Part shown: positions 25,431 to 37,835 of the stretch, in pieces
How the letters are laid out: the number at the start of each line of letters is the position of its first letter
Numbering within the stretch: the stretch's first letter is position 1
Origin: Jacaranda mimosifolia
Lineage: Eukaryota > Streptophyta > Magnoliopsida > Lamiales > Bignoniaceae
DNA: 64,000 nucleotides
Assembly (NCBI GenBank): GCA_018894105.1
Contig: CM032123.1
Location: forward strand, 8,247,001-8,311,000
Direction of reading: 5' to 3'
Made by a program: the position numbers and the translations under genes
Notes under the pieces: generated by a model
What the model was told of the DNA's origin: nothing
What the model saw: the letters and a program-made list of their open reading frames with translations, nothing else
The model's database searches: none

Positions 25431-28400
25431 TCAACTGTCAGTTGCAGCATCAGAAAGAACTGGATTTACAGCTACATTGTCGATTTCCATGGCCGCAACA
25501 GTCTCATCCCTCTTACTATCCTCTTCTGTTTTCAACCTCTGCCCAATCACAAACATAAGGCTTCATGTAAACATAATATTACAAAATGTATTCCTCATTG
25601 TTGCACATATTCAAACAGAAGATTATAAAGATCAGAAAAGCAAATATGTTAAGTAACCATTATCCTTAAGCACTTAAGGGAAAAAAAAAATTAAAAAAAA
25701 AAAAAAAGAACAAGGAGAAATAGGAATAATTACAGCGGTCCCTTCTGAGGTTTGGTGTAATTACAAAATAGACCCTCTCATGTTTAAAAAATTACATTCA
25801 CCTCCCCTGTCATCAACAGGCATCGGAAACCTTTACAAAAAATGTAGAATGACTAAATTACTCTTAATGATCTGAACAAAAAGCCCCAACTATGTAAAAG
25901 ACAAAAATATCCCTCAACATACCAATATAAAAAATATATATTTATATATACATATACACATGTACGTTAGTTTGCCTAACGACTAGATCTATTTGCTAGA
26001 GGACAACAAACATTAGGGGCGGTAATTGTAATTTCCAAAACCACATGGGATGTACCATTTTACCTGTAATTACCCTAAACCTCAGGATTAGGAGTCGTCG
26101 CTGTAATTATCCCAAAAAAATAAAATCCGAAGAATTGGGTTCAATTGATAAGTTCTAAAACATACATTCTGCAAATGATATAGATGGGGTGAAGTCCACC
26201 TTTCTAATAAGGACTTATGTTCAATTGCTTGTGTTGCACTAAAAAACTTTTTTCAAGAAATGGCAAATTACCTTTGCGGCAATAGAAGTATCTGTTGTCC
26301 TTCGTGAAAACATTGCTCTGCAGAGCTTTGCATCCCTTTTATTGTTATCTGCTTGCAGTTGTTTCAATTTTTTCAGCATTAACTTTACCTCCCTGGGAAT
26401 GAGCCATAAATGTAGAATAGTGAAGGGCCTTACTCCATAAGAGGCCTATAATGTCAAAATCTTATACTGGTGGTACCTATTGTTAGGATCTGCTTCTGAC
26501 GCCTTCTTAATGTCCACTTCAGCCAGAATCAATTCTGTGATCTCTATATAAGCCTGAGCTCTCCTGTACAGAGCTTTCACATTGCAAGACTCTACATCCA
26601 GGACCTGTGCCAAAAAAAAAAGAGCTATACGAAAGCCACAAAATATATAAAGAAAATAAAATCATTCCTCCAACATTTATGGTATTTCTCCACTTTTGAG
26701 CATTCAAACGAATATCATCAGTACAGGGCATTTGATACGTGATCAGTGTGAGATGAGTAGAAATTAATATTACCTTTGTACATAGATTGATTGCTTCCCT
26801 AAAATTGTTTAGTTGTAGACAACAAGCTGCAGCATTCAACCAGCATGACACCCTCAAAGATTTAGCTACTTTCTCATCATCATCCGTGAAAGAGCCACCA
26901 TCTTGGCTGACATAATCAACAGCCTGAAGAAAAAAGTAGTAGCAGAGAGACTTGAGATTCAACCACATATTTCATGTTTCCTGTCAAAACAGTCAGCTGA
27001 GGTACCTTACCATATTTCTTTGCAGCTCGCTGGTACTTCCCATTTCTAAAGAGTTGATTGCCTTCTTCTTTCTTCCTGCCAGCTGCCTCAATCCTCTCTG
27101 GGGTACTCATTTCCCATGGTGCCTTTTCCTTTTCCATAAACATGCAACAAATAGCAATTAGAAATTGAGTAGCAAAACTTGGATATTAACAAAGGCATTG
27201 GGATGGTTGACTCCACCAACTCAGAATACATCTCACAGAAACAAGAGTTCAGCTTCAACACTGTTTTGTTTTAGAGGAAAACAGCATTCTTGCTGTTACT
27301 AGATCTAATTCGGATACTAATGTGCTATCAACTTCCCCTCTACCAATAAAAAGCATTGCAACACACTCAGACGCACATGTGCGCACACACATAAAGAGGA
27401 GTATACCAATGTGAACTCATATCCAGTAACCAGTAAACGAAAGAAAGTAGCAATGATATAATAAGAAATTCCAAAGGTTCCCTGTAAAGGTTTCAATCAC
27501 TCCACATATTTAAAATCTTTTGAAGTGAATCCATGGAGACAAATGACAACCGGTGTCACCAGAAACTTATCAAGGAGTGAAATTTTATATGTAAAAGGAA
27601 TCTGAATTAAAAGCTAAACCAGACAATCATTTGCAGTAAAATATCATACTGTCATCTGGATTTCAGATGAGGCTATAATGTCCTGTACAGACATGTTCTG
27701 CATAGGATTTCACAATAAAAAAGACAAAAAGATTACCCTAATGAAATCCAGCATTTCAACTTCATACAGAACAGTTGATGATGGTTGAACCACAGAGATA
27801 TCCTGCTTTACTTCAGTGCTTCCAAACCCATATTCGGGGGAAATTGTTATTATTGCATATTCATTTTTCTTCATTGTACTTACTGCTCGATCAAGTGCAG
27901 CAATCACTTGCTCTACAAACAATGAAAAGCTAGTAAGATTAACAGCCAGTCCCTTTATGGGTGAAACGTGATCATCTTTCTTTAGAACATAAAGGATATG
28001 GATTGCCACTATGGCCCACACCAATAGGAGTTTAAGCATAAGATTATGCACTTCGAATATTATATCATCTAACATGGAGTTTCAAGGGTCCTTCTATATC
28101 TAAGAGAGCAATAGGAACCACATATGCATCAATGTCAGATATTTATGTATTATATTCTATTCTAAGCAAACCTGTCGAGAAACAGGATATTATTAGCCCA
28201 GGTCCATGTGCCATGTCCTCATATTTGTGGAAAACGGAAAACTTAACCAGCTCAAAGAATATGCTTGAATTACTCATAAGATACTGACCTTCATCTGTGA
28301 TGAACTGCAATGGCTGCTCGCCATCAAAACCCTTCCTCTCAAATACAGTGCCGTCCACCAACATAGCGGTATACCTAACTGCAGTGGGATGTAAAATATT

Positions 28401-31400
28401 ATATTTCGAGATCTAGAAATTCAAAAAGCTGAGAAATGTTATTACTGAACTCCACATGCCAGTAGAACGAATTTCTTCACGTTAAAGGTGACTGGTGATG
28501 TAAAAAATGCAAGTAGGAACTAATTAAGAACTTTACATAAGGAATTGTCATCCTTCCTGGGATCAGTGCACCTCCTCTTTTTGAAATATAAAAACAAATG
28601 AACATTCCTCATTTGAGTTCCTTCACTTAGTTTCAATAAATCCTAACACAAAGCTACATGATACACTAGAGCGATATTCTTCATCTTAGAGTGCTATGTT
28701 ATCCCGTGAAGCATGATTTTCATGGTTTAAATTATTCTAAAATTTTGCTTCAGATAATAAAAGATTATTATATTTCGCAAAAAGTGCAAAATCCTACAGT
28801 TCTTTAACATTGTTCGAGGCGTTTACTTGCCCCCTTATTACCCCGAAAAGCATGTATAAAATGAGTGCAAAATCCATGATCCCATCAACACTTTATTTCT
28901 CAAAGGAGACCTACTTCTCTTTGACTTCTTGGACTGCACTTGTCTTATTAAAGTAAAATGCATTTCTTCATCAAATAAACTTCCTGGTATGCAAGCATGA
29001 TTATGTTCTTTTCATGTTCAAACCAAAGTTTTCTTCATACAAATACCATAATGTATGAAAACTGCTGATATTTTATAATTGATATAGCTTTTAAGTCACG
29101 TTTATGTTCAAAGGGTATTAGTTTACTGGCAAACGTACAAAATTGATTCCCTCCTCGCCTGCAGATGAGATAAACGACATAATTGACAGTGTAATTCACA
29201 TCAGCTCCCCTGAGGAATGGTCAAATTCCAAAATACCCTCCACTGTTTGAAAAATTCATCGACAGCCCATGACAATTTTGCTATGCTAAGAAACTCAAAC
29301 GGAATCAACAAAATTACAAATTTACCCTTATGGAATCTGTGACTAAAAAACAATTCAGAAATCACAAAAATATTAAATAAGTAATTGGACCCTATTAGCC
29401 CCAACCATACAAAGGTTGTTTATGAAATATATTAATATAACAAGGGGCATTAGGATAATATATCAGGAACATATTTTTCTATCATTATTACCCTAGTTTG
29501 AAAAGTGATGTTTAAGGCAGTTTGACATTTTTTTACACCCAACTCTATATGGGATATATGCATAGTTGTTAAATGTGATACAGGGCCTCTAGTGCAGTGG
29601 CGAGAGGTGCCCACCTTTCTGAGGCAAGGCACTAAAATGAGAATTTATAACGTATGATATATATATATGTGTGTGTATGTGTGTGTGCGTCTGCGTAATA
29701 AGTTTCAGTCTATTTAGAGATCCTACAAGATATGCAACAAATATGTCATGATAAATAAAACTCAAGTTACTTAACCTACTATATCACTAGCTCAGACATT
29801 TGATTTCATTTATTATGGTATACACTTATGTTTCAACCCATAACATTATTACAAGAAGTGCCCCGCAATGAAGTCATATAAATGCTACAAGCAAATGTTC
29901 CAAAAGACGGGCTTAAATAGCCAATTTTGCAACAGCTATGAATCAACATTCATTAAAAATGCAGGAAAATCATACATTAACACCCCTCATAGATCGTATT
30001 TGTCCCTGTGCTATTGTTGCACTCTCACATGTTAGCCCAAAGGACACTATCATTGGAAAAATTGGTCAACAGATACAGAAGGGAGTTTTTGGAAAACCAT
30101 GTTGCTTTTTTGTCGACATCAACAAGATTTGCTAATGCTGAGGCCCATCAGAGTATAAAAGTTGGATGCATCTAGGATAAACGAGGGTATTTGTGATTAG
30201 GCCAAACTACAGGGGTGCAGCTGTAATTTATGCTAAATGACAGGATAAATTGACCCCAGTTGAAAATTTTCCCAAGCATCAGCATTCCATTTCATCCTCC
30301 CAATTGGTTACACCAAATATGACAGACAATTTTCCAGCCCGAAACAGTTTGTACCATTAGCAATTAAAAGAACATTCATGAATTCCAGGATGAGATTTCA
30401 TAAACATGAGCCACAAAGTATACACCATTCTCATAGAAATATGAAAAAAGCCAATGACAGTATTTCAGATACTTACTAGTAACAGCAGCACCTTCATTCG
30501 CAGTGACAGTACCTTCGCCCTCCTTTAAGACCTTTTTTTTAACTTTCAGATCACCAGTAATATCAATGACTCGCTTAAATGAAAGTAGCTCCGCAGAAAT
30601 GCTCAAAACTGAATCAGGCGGGATCAAAGGACATACATCGTTTGACTTCTTACCCATCTCCCCAAAAGCATCTGAAGTAATTAGGTGAATAGGATGACAG
30701 CAATCTAAAAACCAACCCTAAATATAACAGAGCTGATAGAGAAGTATTTAAAAGACAAATTCAGTAATAAATCATATATCACAATGCTGAGCTCAGAGCA
30801 CGATAAATACAAGTGTAAGAATAATTAAGTGACTTTGGGAATTTCGTTTGTCTTCCATAGCAGAATACAGAGGTGAGATACTCAGAACACATGCAGTCAA
30901 GCACTACTATAACCTTCGTATAAATAATCATGACAAGAGACCATCTTAGATGCCCAGTCTTCTAATTTAGGAGTTGATGAATTCAGTGTATTTCAGTTAT
31001 TTTTCTTCCTTTAGCTGATGAACTTAATAGTATCAAATAAATGCACAGAAAAGTATGAGTTAAATATAATTGCTCTATCTGAAAGAGTCAAGCTCCCAAA
31101 TATTTGCACAATATGATCAAACATAAATAACTGGAATCATTTTCATGCATCACAGTAAAACATGAGCCAAAAATTAAAATTTCAGAAATCCTGTGAAACT
31201 TGTTGCATGAATAAAGAGACCGCATTACTCTTGATTAAGAAATTCATATTTATCTGAGCTTTCAGATACTTAGAAGTGGAAATGTTGATCAGGATTCAGG
31301 AAGCTGTGACAATAAGACTTACACATTGAAAACCTCAGAAAATTGGATTTTGTACTCAGGAATAGGAAAAAAAAGGGGTCTGGAAAACCTACACTGTGGC

Positions 31401-33662
31401 TGAACAACCAAATTGACTTTCTCTCCCCTCTTCATGGTCTTAATTGCTTTGGTTAATGCCAGACAAAAGTGACCTAAAAGAAGAAAACTTTGTTAAATTC
31501 AAATGGAAATTCTTGAGTGGCACTTCTGCAAGGACCAAAGAGCAAATCAACGAACCACAACTTACCATCTTTAACATAAAACTCCACACCCTCTTCAGGC
31601 GTTTCTGCAACAATTGTGCCATCAACTAGCATTGTCTTGTAATTAACTAGAACATAGTAAACGACAGTTAATGTCATTACCAGACAATGCCAACTTTATC
31701 CAAAAATATTATAGTTTTACAATGTCTAACTAGAAACTCAAGTTAGATCAATTAAAGTACCACAAACTTCATCTAGATCGCCAGGCGGCCCAATCTGTTC
31801 TCCATTCTCCAGGATTTTCTTGATAATTCCACCATCCTTGCAGACATCTACCACAGTAATCCACGATAAGAGTTCTACTTCAAACTGAACAATGGAATTT
31901 GGAGGCACGCCAGTCGTTCCTAATGCTCCATGTGCTAGTTCCGGGGGCACCGTGAATATTGCTATTTCCTCTTTCCTCATTGTAACAATTCCATGATCCA
32001 ACCCACTAACCATGACCCCTAAACCACCCAACAAAAAAACATAATTTCGGAACAACTAAAAGTCAGAAACCTAGAGTATTATAAACTGGAAAAAAAATAG
32101 TAAAAGGAGATTTCTCATTTAACTCAATTATAGTTAATTCAAAAGAAAATTAGTGGTTGAATTGTGCATAAAATGGCAAATATTTGGAAAGAACCAGTGT
32201 TATCAGATTTGACCTAAAAAGTAAAATTGTATTCCTAATCCAGATGGAAATGGAATCAAAAGAGAAAAGCATGGGACCTCTATATAAAAAGGAAAGTTTC
32301 AAGTAACAGAAAAGCAAAATAACTAGAGATTGCCTATTACTTTTTTATGCACCAGAAACATAGTTTTCCACAGATTGCAAGTCATCTAAGATCTGTCCCA
32401 GACTTTTGTGTCTATAATGGCATTCAAACTGACTAAATGGCCAGGAGACATTTTCCACTGACTGTAACTTAAGTGATTATGTATATTAGAATACAAAGCT
32501 AATAGAGCCCAGATGCAATCAAACTAAAGATGGAATTGCAAAACAAGAAGTCAAATAGAATATTAAAATCCATGAACTCACCATGTCCAAGCTTGAAAGT
32601 AAACGGCTCATTGCTATCCCTTGTTGACACGAACTTGCTCCCGTCCAACAAACTTCCCACGTAATGAACTAATTTCAGCATACACCAAATATTCATCAAC
32701 TCCATAATACACGGAATAACTGATGCAGAAAAAGTGTACTACTACTTTTTTCCTGAATGAAGTATGTGATTTGATTTGTGCACTCAACTGGAAAGCCTTA
32801 AGTCAGATTGACTGCTAATCTGATATTGTAGTAAACATTCCAACAATAACAAGATTTTCTGAACATAATACTTTTCAAAGCTAATATCCTACTTTACACT
32901 CTCCCCACAACTAAATACTCTTGCTTCACAATGATTTCTATACGTTTTCTATTAAGTTTAGCGTGACTTTTTAAGTAAAAGAAGTAGGGAATTCCTAAGA
33001 ATTTAAATGACCAGAAAGTCTCAAACCTGACACTCACAAAGTTACAAAACTGACACTCGCATTGAAACTCTACAACAATAGATTCTAATAAAAGTGATGA
33101 AAGACTTAATTTTGAAGAATAACCAAAACTCGCAATCCATAAATACTCCAAGTCACAAGTTCCCCCGGAAAAGTCAAACTACAAACGATCATTACAATTC
33201 CGGAGTAGTAATTAAAACATATAACGGCACCAGCTGCATATGGCGTACGCAGTCAGTTTCAATTGTTGATGTTAATGCACAAGGGGAACCAAATCATTGT
33301 TTACGGAAGTCTAGAACATCGTAGGCATGCTGCATTTAAAATTTTATGCAGCAAATGTATAGTTGTCCTATTTTGAGACGATGAAGAAATGGAACTGATG
33401 CTTAATACTTCTAGGACAACAAAAATCATAGTGATATAAAATTGTACGCGCCGTAGATTGCATACCGGTAACTTCATCACCGAATTGAGGAGTCTCCCAA
33501 TTAAGGCCCCGTTTTGATGAGCTTTTTCTTGAGCCCATTTGAGTTTATTTCTCTCTCTTCGCCCACTTTCAGTGGAGGCGCTGATTCCACTTCTTCGCCC
33601 TCTTCTTCTTGTTCGTCGTCTTCTTCAATGTCTTTAAGATTCACTTTCGAAAACTCCACCAT
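25431..33662 (-). CDS. ROF1-like multi-domain FKBP peptidyl-prolyl isomerase with TPR domain (frameshift in exon 1)
   Basis: Thirteen coding exons in transcription order, all with GT-AG junctions: 33662-33466, 32668-32582, 32018-31761, 31646-31566, 31473-31393, 30671-30477, 28378-28289, 27912-27737, 27128-27006, 26923-26774, 26604-26477, 26392-26272 and 25538-25431 (stop TGA 25433-25431). Counting past the frameshift, the product is 597 residues, close to the ROF1/FKBP62 and FKBP65 family. The layout is: acidic N-terminus (DIEEDDEQEEEGEE); FKBP domains at about 60-153, 175-272 and 293-386; TPR domain at about 398-530 with clamp-type residues (RKKEEGN, WLNAAAC, KALYRRAQAY); charged tail with KRLK. 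Family members bind Hsp90 through the TPR clamp and act in heat-stress signalling. A +1 base at about 33503 puts a TAA (33501-33503) after codon 53. An ATG at 33536-33538, in the downstream frame, could give a 556-residue protein. FKBP domain 1 lacks several catalytic-pocket residues. The gene family is certain; whether this allele is functional is not. Confidence 0.9.
25724..26112. mobile_element. MITE in the last intron of the FKBP gene
   Basis: An inverted-repeat element lying wholly inside the intron between exons 12 and 13 (25539-26271). The left end is ATAATTACAGCGG, then TGAGGTTTGGTGTAATTAC; the reverse-complemented right end is ATAATTACAGCGACG, then TGAGGTTTAGGGTAATTAC. There is no coding capacity. 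The superfamily is not assigned. Confidence 0.65.
29177..30245. mobile_element. Degenerate TIR element in intron 6 of the FKBP gene
   Basis: The intron between exons 6 and 7 (28379-30476) is the longest in the gene. It contains sequence whose ends are imperfect inverted copies. On the left: GTAATTCACATCAGCTCCCC, then AAATACCCTCC. Reverse complement of the right: AAATTACAGCTGCACCCC, then AAATACCCTC. The style resembles the MITE at 25724-26112, so the two may belong to one group. A (TG)n-like run lies near 29658-29690. Boundaries are approximate. Confidence 0.45.
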
Positions 33663-33786
33663 TTTGATTCTGTTTCGAAAGTTGAAAGCTGAATTGGTTC
33701 TTCAGATTTTTTCCTTTCTCTCTTTGTTTTTTCTTTTTGAGTACACCGGCGATCAGAGGCAGTGAACCGGCGTGTGCTGTTTCCAG

Positions 33787-33792
33787 AATATA
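33787..33792 (-). promoter_or_regulatory. Putative TATA box of the FKBP gene
   Basis: On the minus strand TATATT (in AAGTATATTCTGG) lies about 125 bp upstream of the first ATG (33662). Between them is a purine-rich leader (AAAAAGAAAAAACAAAGAGA), as is common in plant 5' UTRs. A Tourist-like element begins only about 12 bp further upstream. No transcript evidence is available. Confidence 0.4.
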
Positions 33793-33804
33793 CTTAATGA
33801 GTAA

Positions 33805-34279
33805 GACCCGTTTGGTTTTATTTTAATTTTCATTTTTCAGTTTTATTATTTTTAAAATGTAATAAAGTAATTAATAAAAATAAATTGAAAACAAATTTAA
33901 ATTCATTTGGTTTTGTTTTCATCATTTTTATTATTTTTCATAAAATAAAAATAAAATGCTATCAACTTCTAAATATTTTTTCAAACATACCCTATTATCA
34001 TATTATTGCATTAATTAAATTTAAATTTGATTTGATATAAAATATTTACTATCATTTTAAAATTAAAAATATATATTTTAAAAAATAAATATTTTTAAAC
34101 ATAAAAAATATAAATCAATTAATTTTTCAATCTTATACGTAATCTCGTAATTATTTTTTAACAAAATATTCAAATATAATTTTATTTTCAATTTTAAACC
34201 CATAAACTACCTTTCAATTCTTGCAAATAGTAGAAAATAAAAAATGGGTTTGGAAACATATCCAAATGGAGTGTTTTTC
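33805..34279. mobile_element. Tourist-like MITE just upstream of the FKBP promoter
   Basis: TAA flanks both ends (33802-33804 and 34280-34282). The left end is GACCCGTTTGGTTTTATTTT. The reverse-complemented right end, GAAAAACACTCCATTTGG, reaches the same CxxTTTGG core after a few extra bases. It is AT-rich and noncoding. The match is weaker than for the element at 6903-7255. Confidence 0.45.
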
Positions 34280-37200
34280 TAAAATATTATTTGAATAAAG
34301 AATAATTTTTAAAGTATTGGCCTTTCATAATTAGTTCTCATATTATTATCTTTATTGCCACATGCATTCCCCTATAAGTAAAAACTTATTAATTAAAATT
34401 TATTATTTTTTCTTATTTAAAGGCCCACCAGAATTTTGCTTGTTGGAACTTTCTTTCTTTTATTCTATTTTTTTATGGAATTTCACCATCTTCTAAACTT
34501 AAAAAGAAACAAATAAGTTTAGTTATCTTTTTCATCCTTAGTCTACATATTTTAACACTAACAAAGAAAGAGCCAATCATTAATTTTTTCTTTCTGCCTT
34601 TTAGAATATCAAAAAATTATAGCAGGAGATAGTAAAATAAAATTTCATTGATGCTGCAAATTAATTTTTTAGGATTTTTAGTCTTGCTACATTTGTTGGA
34701 TTTATGTAGTTAATAAAATAATTTGTAGAGATATTAACTTTTACTATTCAATATTTTTTATGAACACAAATAATGTGAATTTTTTTTACGACGTAATTTA
34801 TTTTTTAATACTTATTTTTTTAGTTGATTTTTGACTCTTGTTTCATGTATTTATTTCCAGATTCTATTGGTAGAATTTTTGCCCAAATATATGGTCTCAT
34901 TGATTTAAGTGTGTCTGTGACTCTACAAGCTCTTTTTTTTTCTTGTTTGTTGTTGAGCTATTTGGGTATTCTAATTAATGTGATTAACATCTTGTTAACA
35001 AAGGGGGAACAAATGAGGTGGAAACCCAAGTGCCTCACTCATGTTTCTTATTCTCTCTCCCTCTCTTTAGGGAAAAAGAATTGAATCACTACTTCAATAA
35101 ATTTTAGTTAATAAAAAGAAATATGAATTGAAACTAATCAATTTTGCTTACAAGGAAATAAATGTAGCAATAAAAAATAATCATATAGGAAATAATTTTG
35201 AAAGAGTGAGAGTTTGTGAATTATTCTTTATTAGAATAATATTTTAGAAGAATAATCTATTCAAATGGTTGCTTTGTATTTAGTCAGATTGTTGGAAAAA
35301 TAATGATTATGCTGTATTTAACATATTGTAGATGGAGAGTGATAGTAATCGTAATAATAGAGAGAGAAGATAATGAAAGAAAACATATAAGTTACTGGAG
35401 AATGTAATTTAAGAATGAAATGAAAACATGTATGAAATAATGTGTTTTAATATTCAAATAGTAAAAAAAGGCGCAAATGAAATTTGAAAATATAGCAAAA
35501 CCAGGGCCTAAAATTTCACTTTCATCCGTTATAACTTATAAGTTTAAATGGCACGTGCTATTTAATAGATTTGAATAATACAATATGAGGTAAGTTTTAA
35601 AAAGTTAATTAGCCAACGTTTTGGTTTTATAAGCTAGAGATAAAAGTTGAAAAAGAAATTAACTGTTTTTTGGGTAATTTTTGCGCTTCTCAAAATAATT
35701 AATCCACTTGGGTTTTGATAAATTAATCTAGACCAATCAAATAAATAAAAAATAAGAAAATAATTCTTGTATATTGAAATCTTTTTGTTATACTTTTAAG
35801 TTGGTTTATTATTTTTCAAGTATATTTAATATATTACTTCAAAACTTTTTACTTTTTAATTTTTAGTCTTTCACCACTTTGAGGCAGTTTGTGATTTGTA
35901 ATCCTGATAGGGAATACCTTATCTGATTGGGATTTAAATTATCGCAGTGAATTTTTTTTTAAACTATGATATAAATTATCAACTCATTTTACTCAATTTT
36001 GGATTGCATCTGTATATACACTATTATAAAAAAAGAAGTTGTTTTGTATCTAAAATGAAAGTTATTTGTGGTTTTTTTACATAATTTACTCTTCAATTAT
36101 TCCAGCAATAAAATAGGTGGTTTGAAGGATTTAATGGAGAATTCAGTACAAAGAAGTAGTTGGGATACGAAAGTTACTAATGTTGTAAATTTTTCCTTTA
36201 GAAGTAATGGTTCAATAAGATCACAATTGTACTTTTCACAAAATCCACAAATCCACGTTGTCAAAATTCCATCTTCTATTATTTTCTTTATCATGTCAAA
36301 CATGCAAGACAACCTAAATTTTACTCCACAATTTAAATTATTTCATGCATTAATTTTAAGTGATTCAAAAAATATTTTTATGCACACAAAAATTACATGC
36401 AACATCTGCTAGTATATTAATTAAAGGAATTTGATTATTGAAGTATCAAGATATTAGGATTTGGAAAGAATAGAAGGATATTAACTTTTGCTTTACCAGT
36501 TTCTATGTCTTTATGAAAGTTTCACATGCTTATAATTTGAGTTAGCAAGGATACTGACTTTAGAGGTATCCAATTTCCATTTTTTTTTTTTCAAAGTTCT
36601 TTCCTCATAAGAATTTATAACTGAAACAGAATAATGTAAAATAGGGTTATTAATGAGTTGAATTTGGATCAAATTATTTGCAATCAATGGATATTTGAAA
36701 TCCAACAAAAAAATTCGATCTAATTTATTTTTTTGACAACTTTTTATCATATATAGACCCAAAAGTTAGATATCGTGATAATAAATACTTATTTCACATT
36801 ATATATTGGTTCATAGGTAAATCATTATGAATTATACATTTCACATTCTTTTTCTTTTTTCTTTATTTTTTTGGTATCCTCCTTATTTTTGAATTAAGGT
36901 CCAATATCAATAGCATAATATATAGGCCAACATAGATATAGATTTTTTTTTAAATTTTATTTATATTTGAAGCTACACGAAATAGAGTTGAGGTCCTTTT
37001 TGAAAATCATTAAGTCAAGTTGGACTTTTGCTTTTGGAACATGATTGCATAAAATCAGAGTACGAGTTTGCAAATAATAGTGTATATGCTTTTTAGTTTT
37101 GAGAATTTGTATTTATATTAATTAGGTTATTGGTGGGCTTTGGCCCACTTGCGTCTGAGGTGCCCATCTCAAATGGTTTAATTTATTAGGCTTGCTAGCT

Positions 37201-37810
37201 TTTTCTTATTTATTTACTCAACCTTTTTATTTGTTTTTATTTTTTAATCTTTAGAGCCTTAGTTTTTTATTTCAATATTATATATAAAAGAGTATTAATT
37301 TAACAAAAAATATTATATTTTGAATTGATATCTTTAGTAGATCATATTGCTTAATTTTATATCTGATTTACTTATTTTGAATTATAAATATTAATAATCA
37401 CTACTAATTTATTACATATTTTTAATTAATTAAAATTCTAAAATTTAGATCAAATTTGAATTAAAATCTAATTCATTTACAACCCCAATAACACAAATAA
37501 GTTTTCCATTAAAAATCTTTGAATAGCGGTGCATCTCGGTCGCCACAGTTTAGGCCCAACTCATTTTGTTGCATTTTATGATTGTATGGGTGGCCCAGGT
37601 CAAGAAAAAACTGGGGTTAGAAAATGAATTTTCTAAAGACGGGACCAAAGCTGGAAGTTGGGGTTCTTTCTCTTTTACTATGGGAAAACAGTCTCCAATT
37701 AATTTGATTTATTAACCACCAAGTTTTAAATGTACGATCTTATATATTGGATATTTTTTAAAAAATAAATCATCCACTGTAGAGTTTCAAAGAAAATTAA
37801 TCATCATATA
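34280..37810. other. AT-rich intergenic stretch
   Basis: No gene, RNA gene or clear terminal repeat is supported over about 3.5 kb. Open frames at 34824-35084, 36068-36412 and 36511-36762 are short, low-complexity and without recognisable domains. Confidence 0.45.
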
Positions 37811-37835
37811 TAGGCATGGTAATGGGTTCGGATTT

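Noticed and set aside
25431..33662. Reading the FKBP gene as several small separate genes
   Set aside because: The separate open frames are exons extended into introns. GT-AG junctions with matching phases join them into one FKBP-FKBP-FKBP-TPR protein.
25431..33662. Identification as PASTICCINO1
   Set aside because: The N-terminal acidic segment, spacing of the three FKBP domains, the WEMSTPERIEAAGRKKEEGN linker and the total length fit the ROF1/FKBP62-65 type better.
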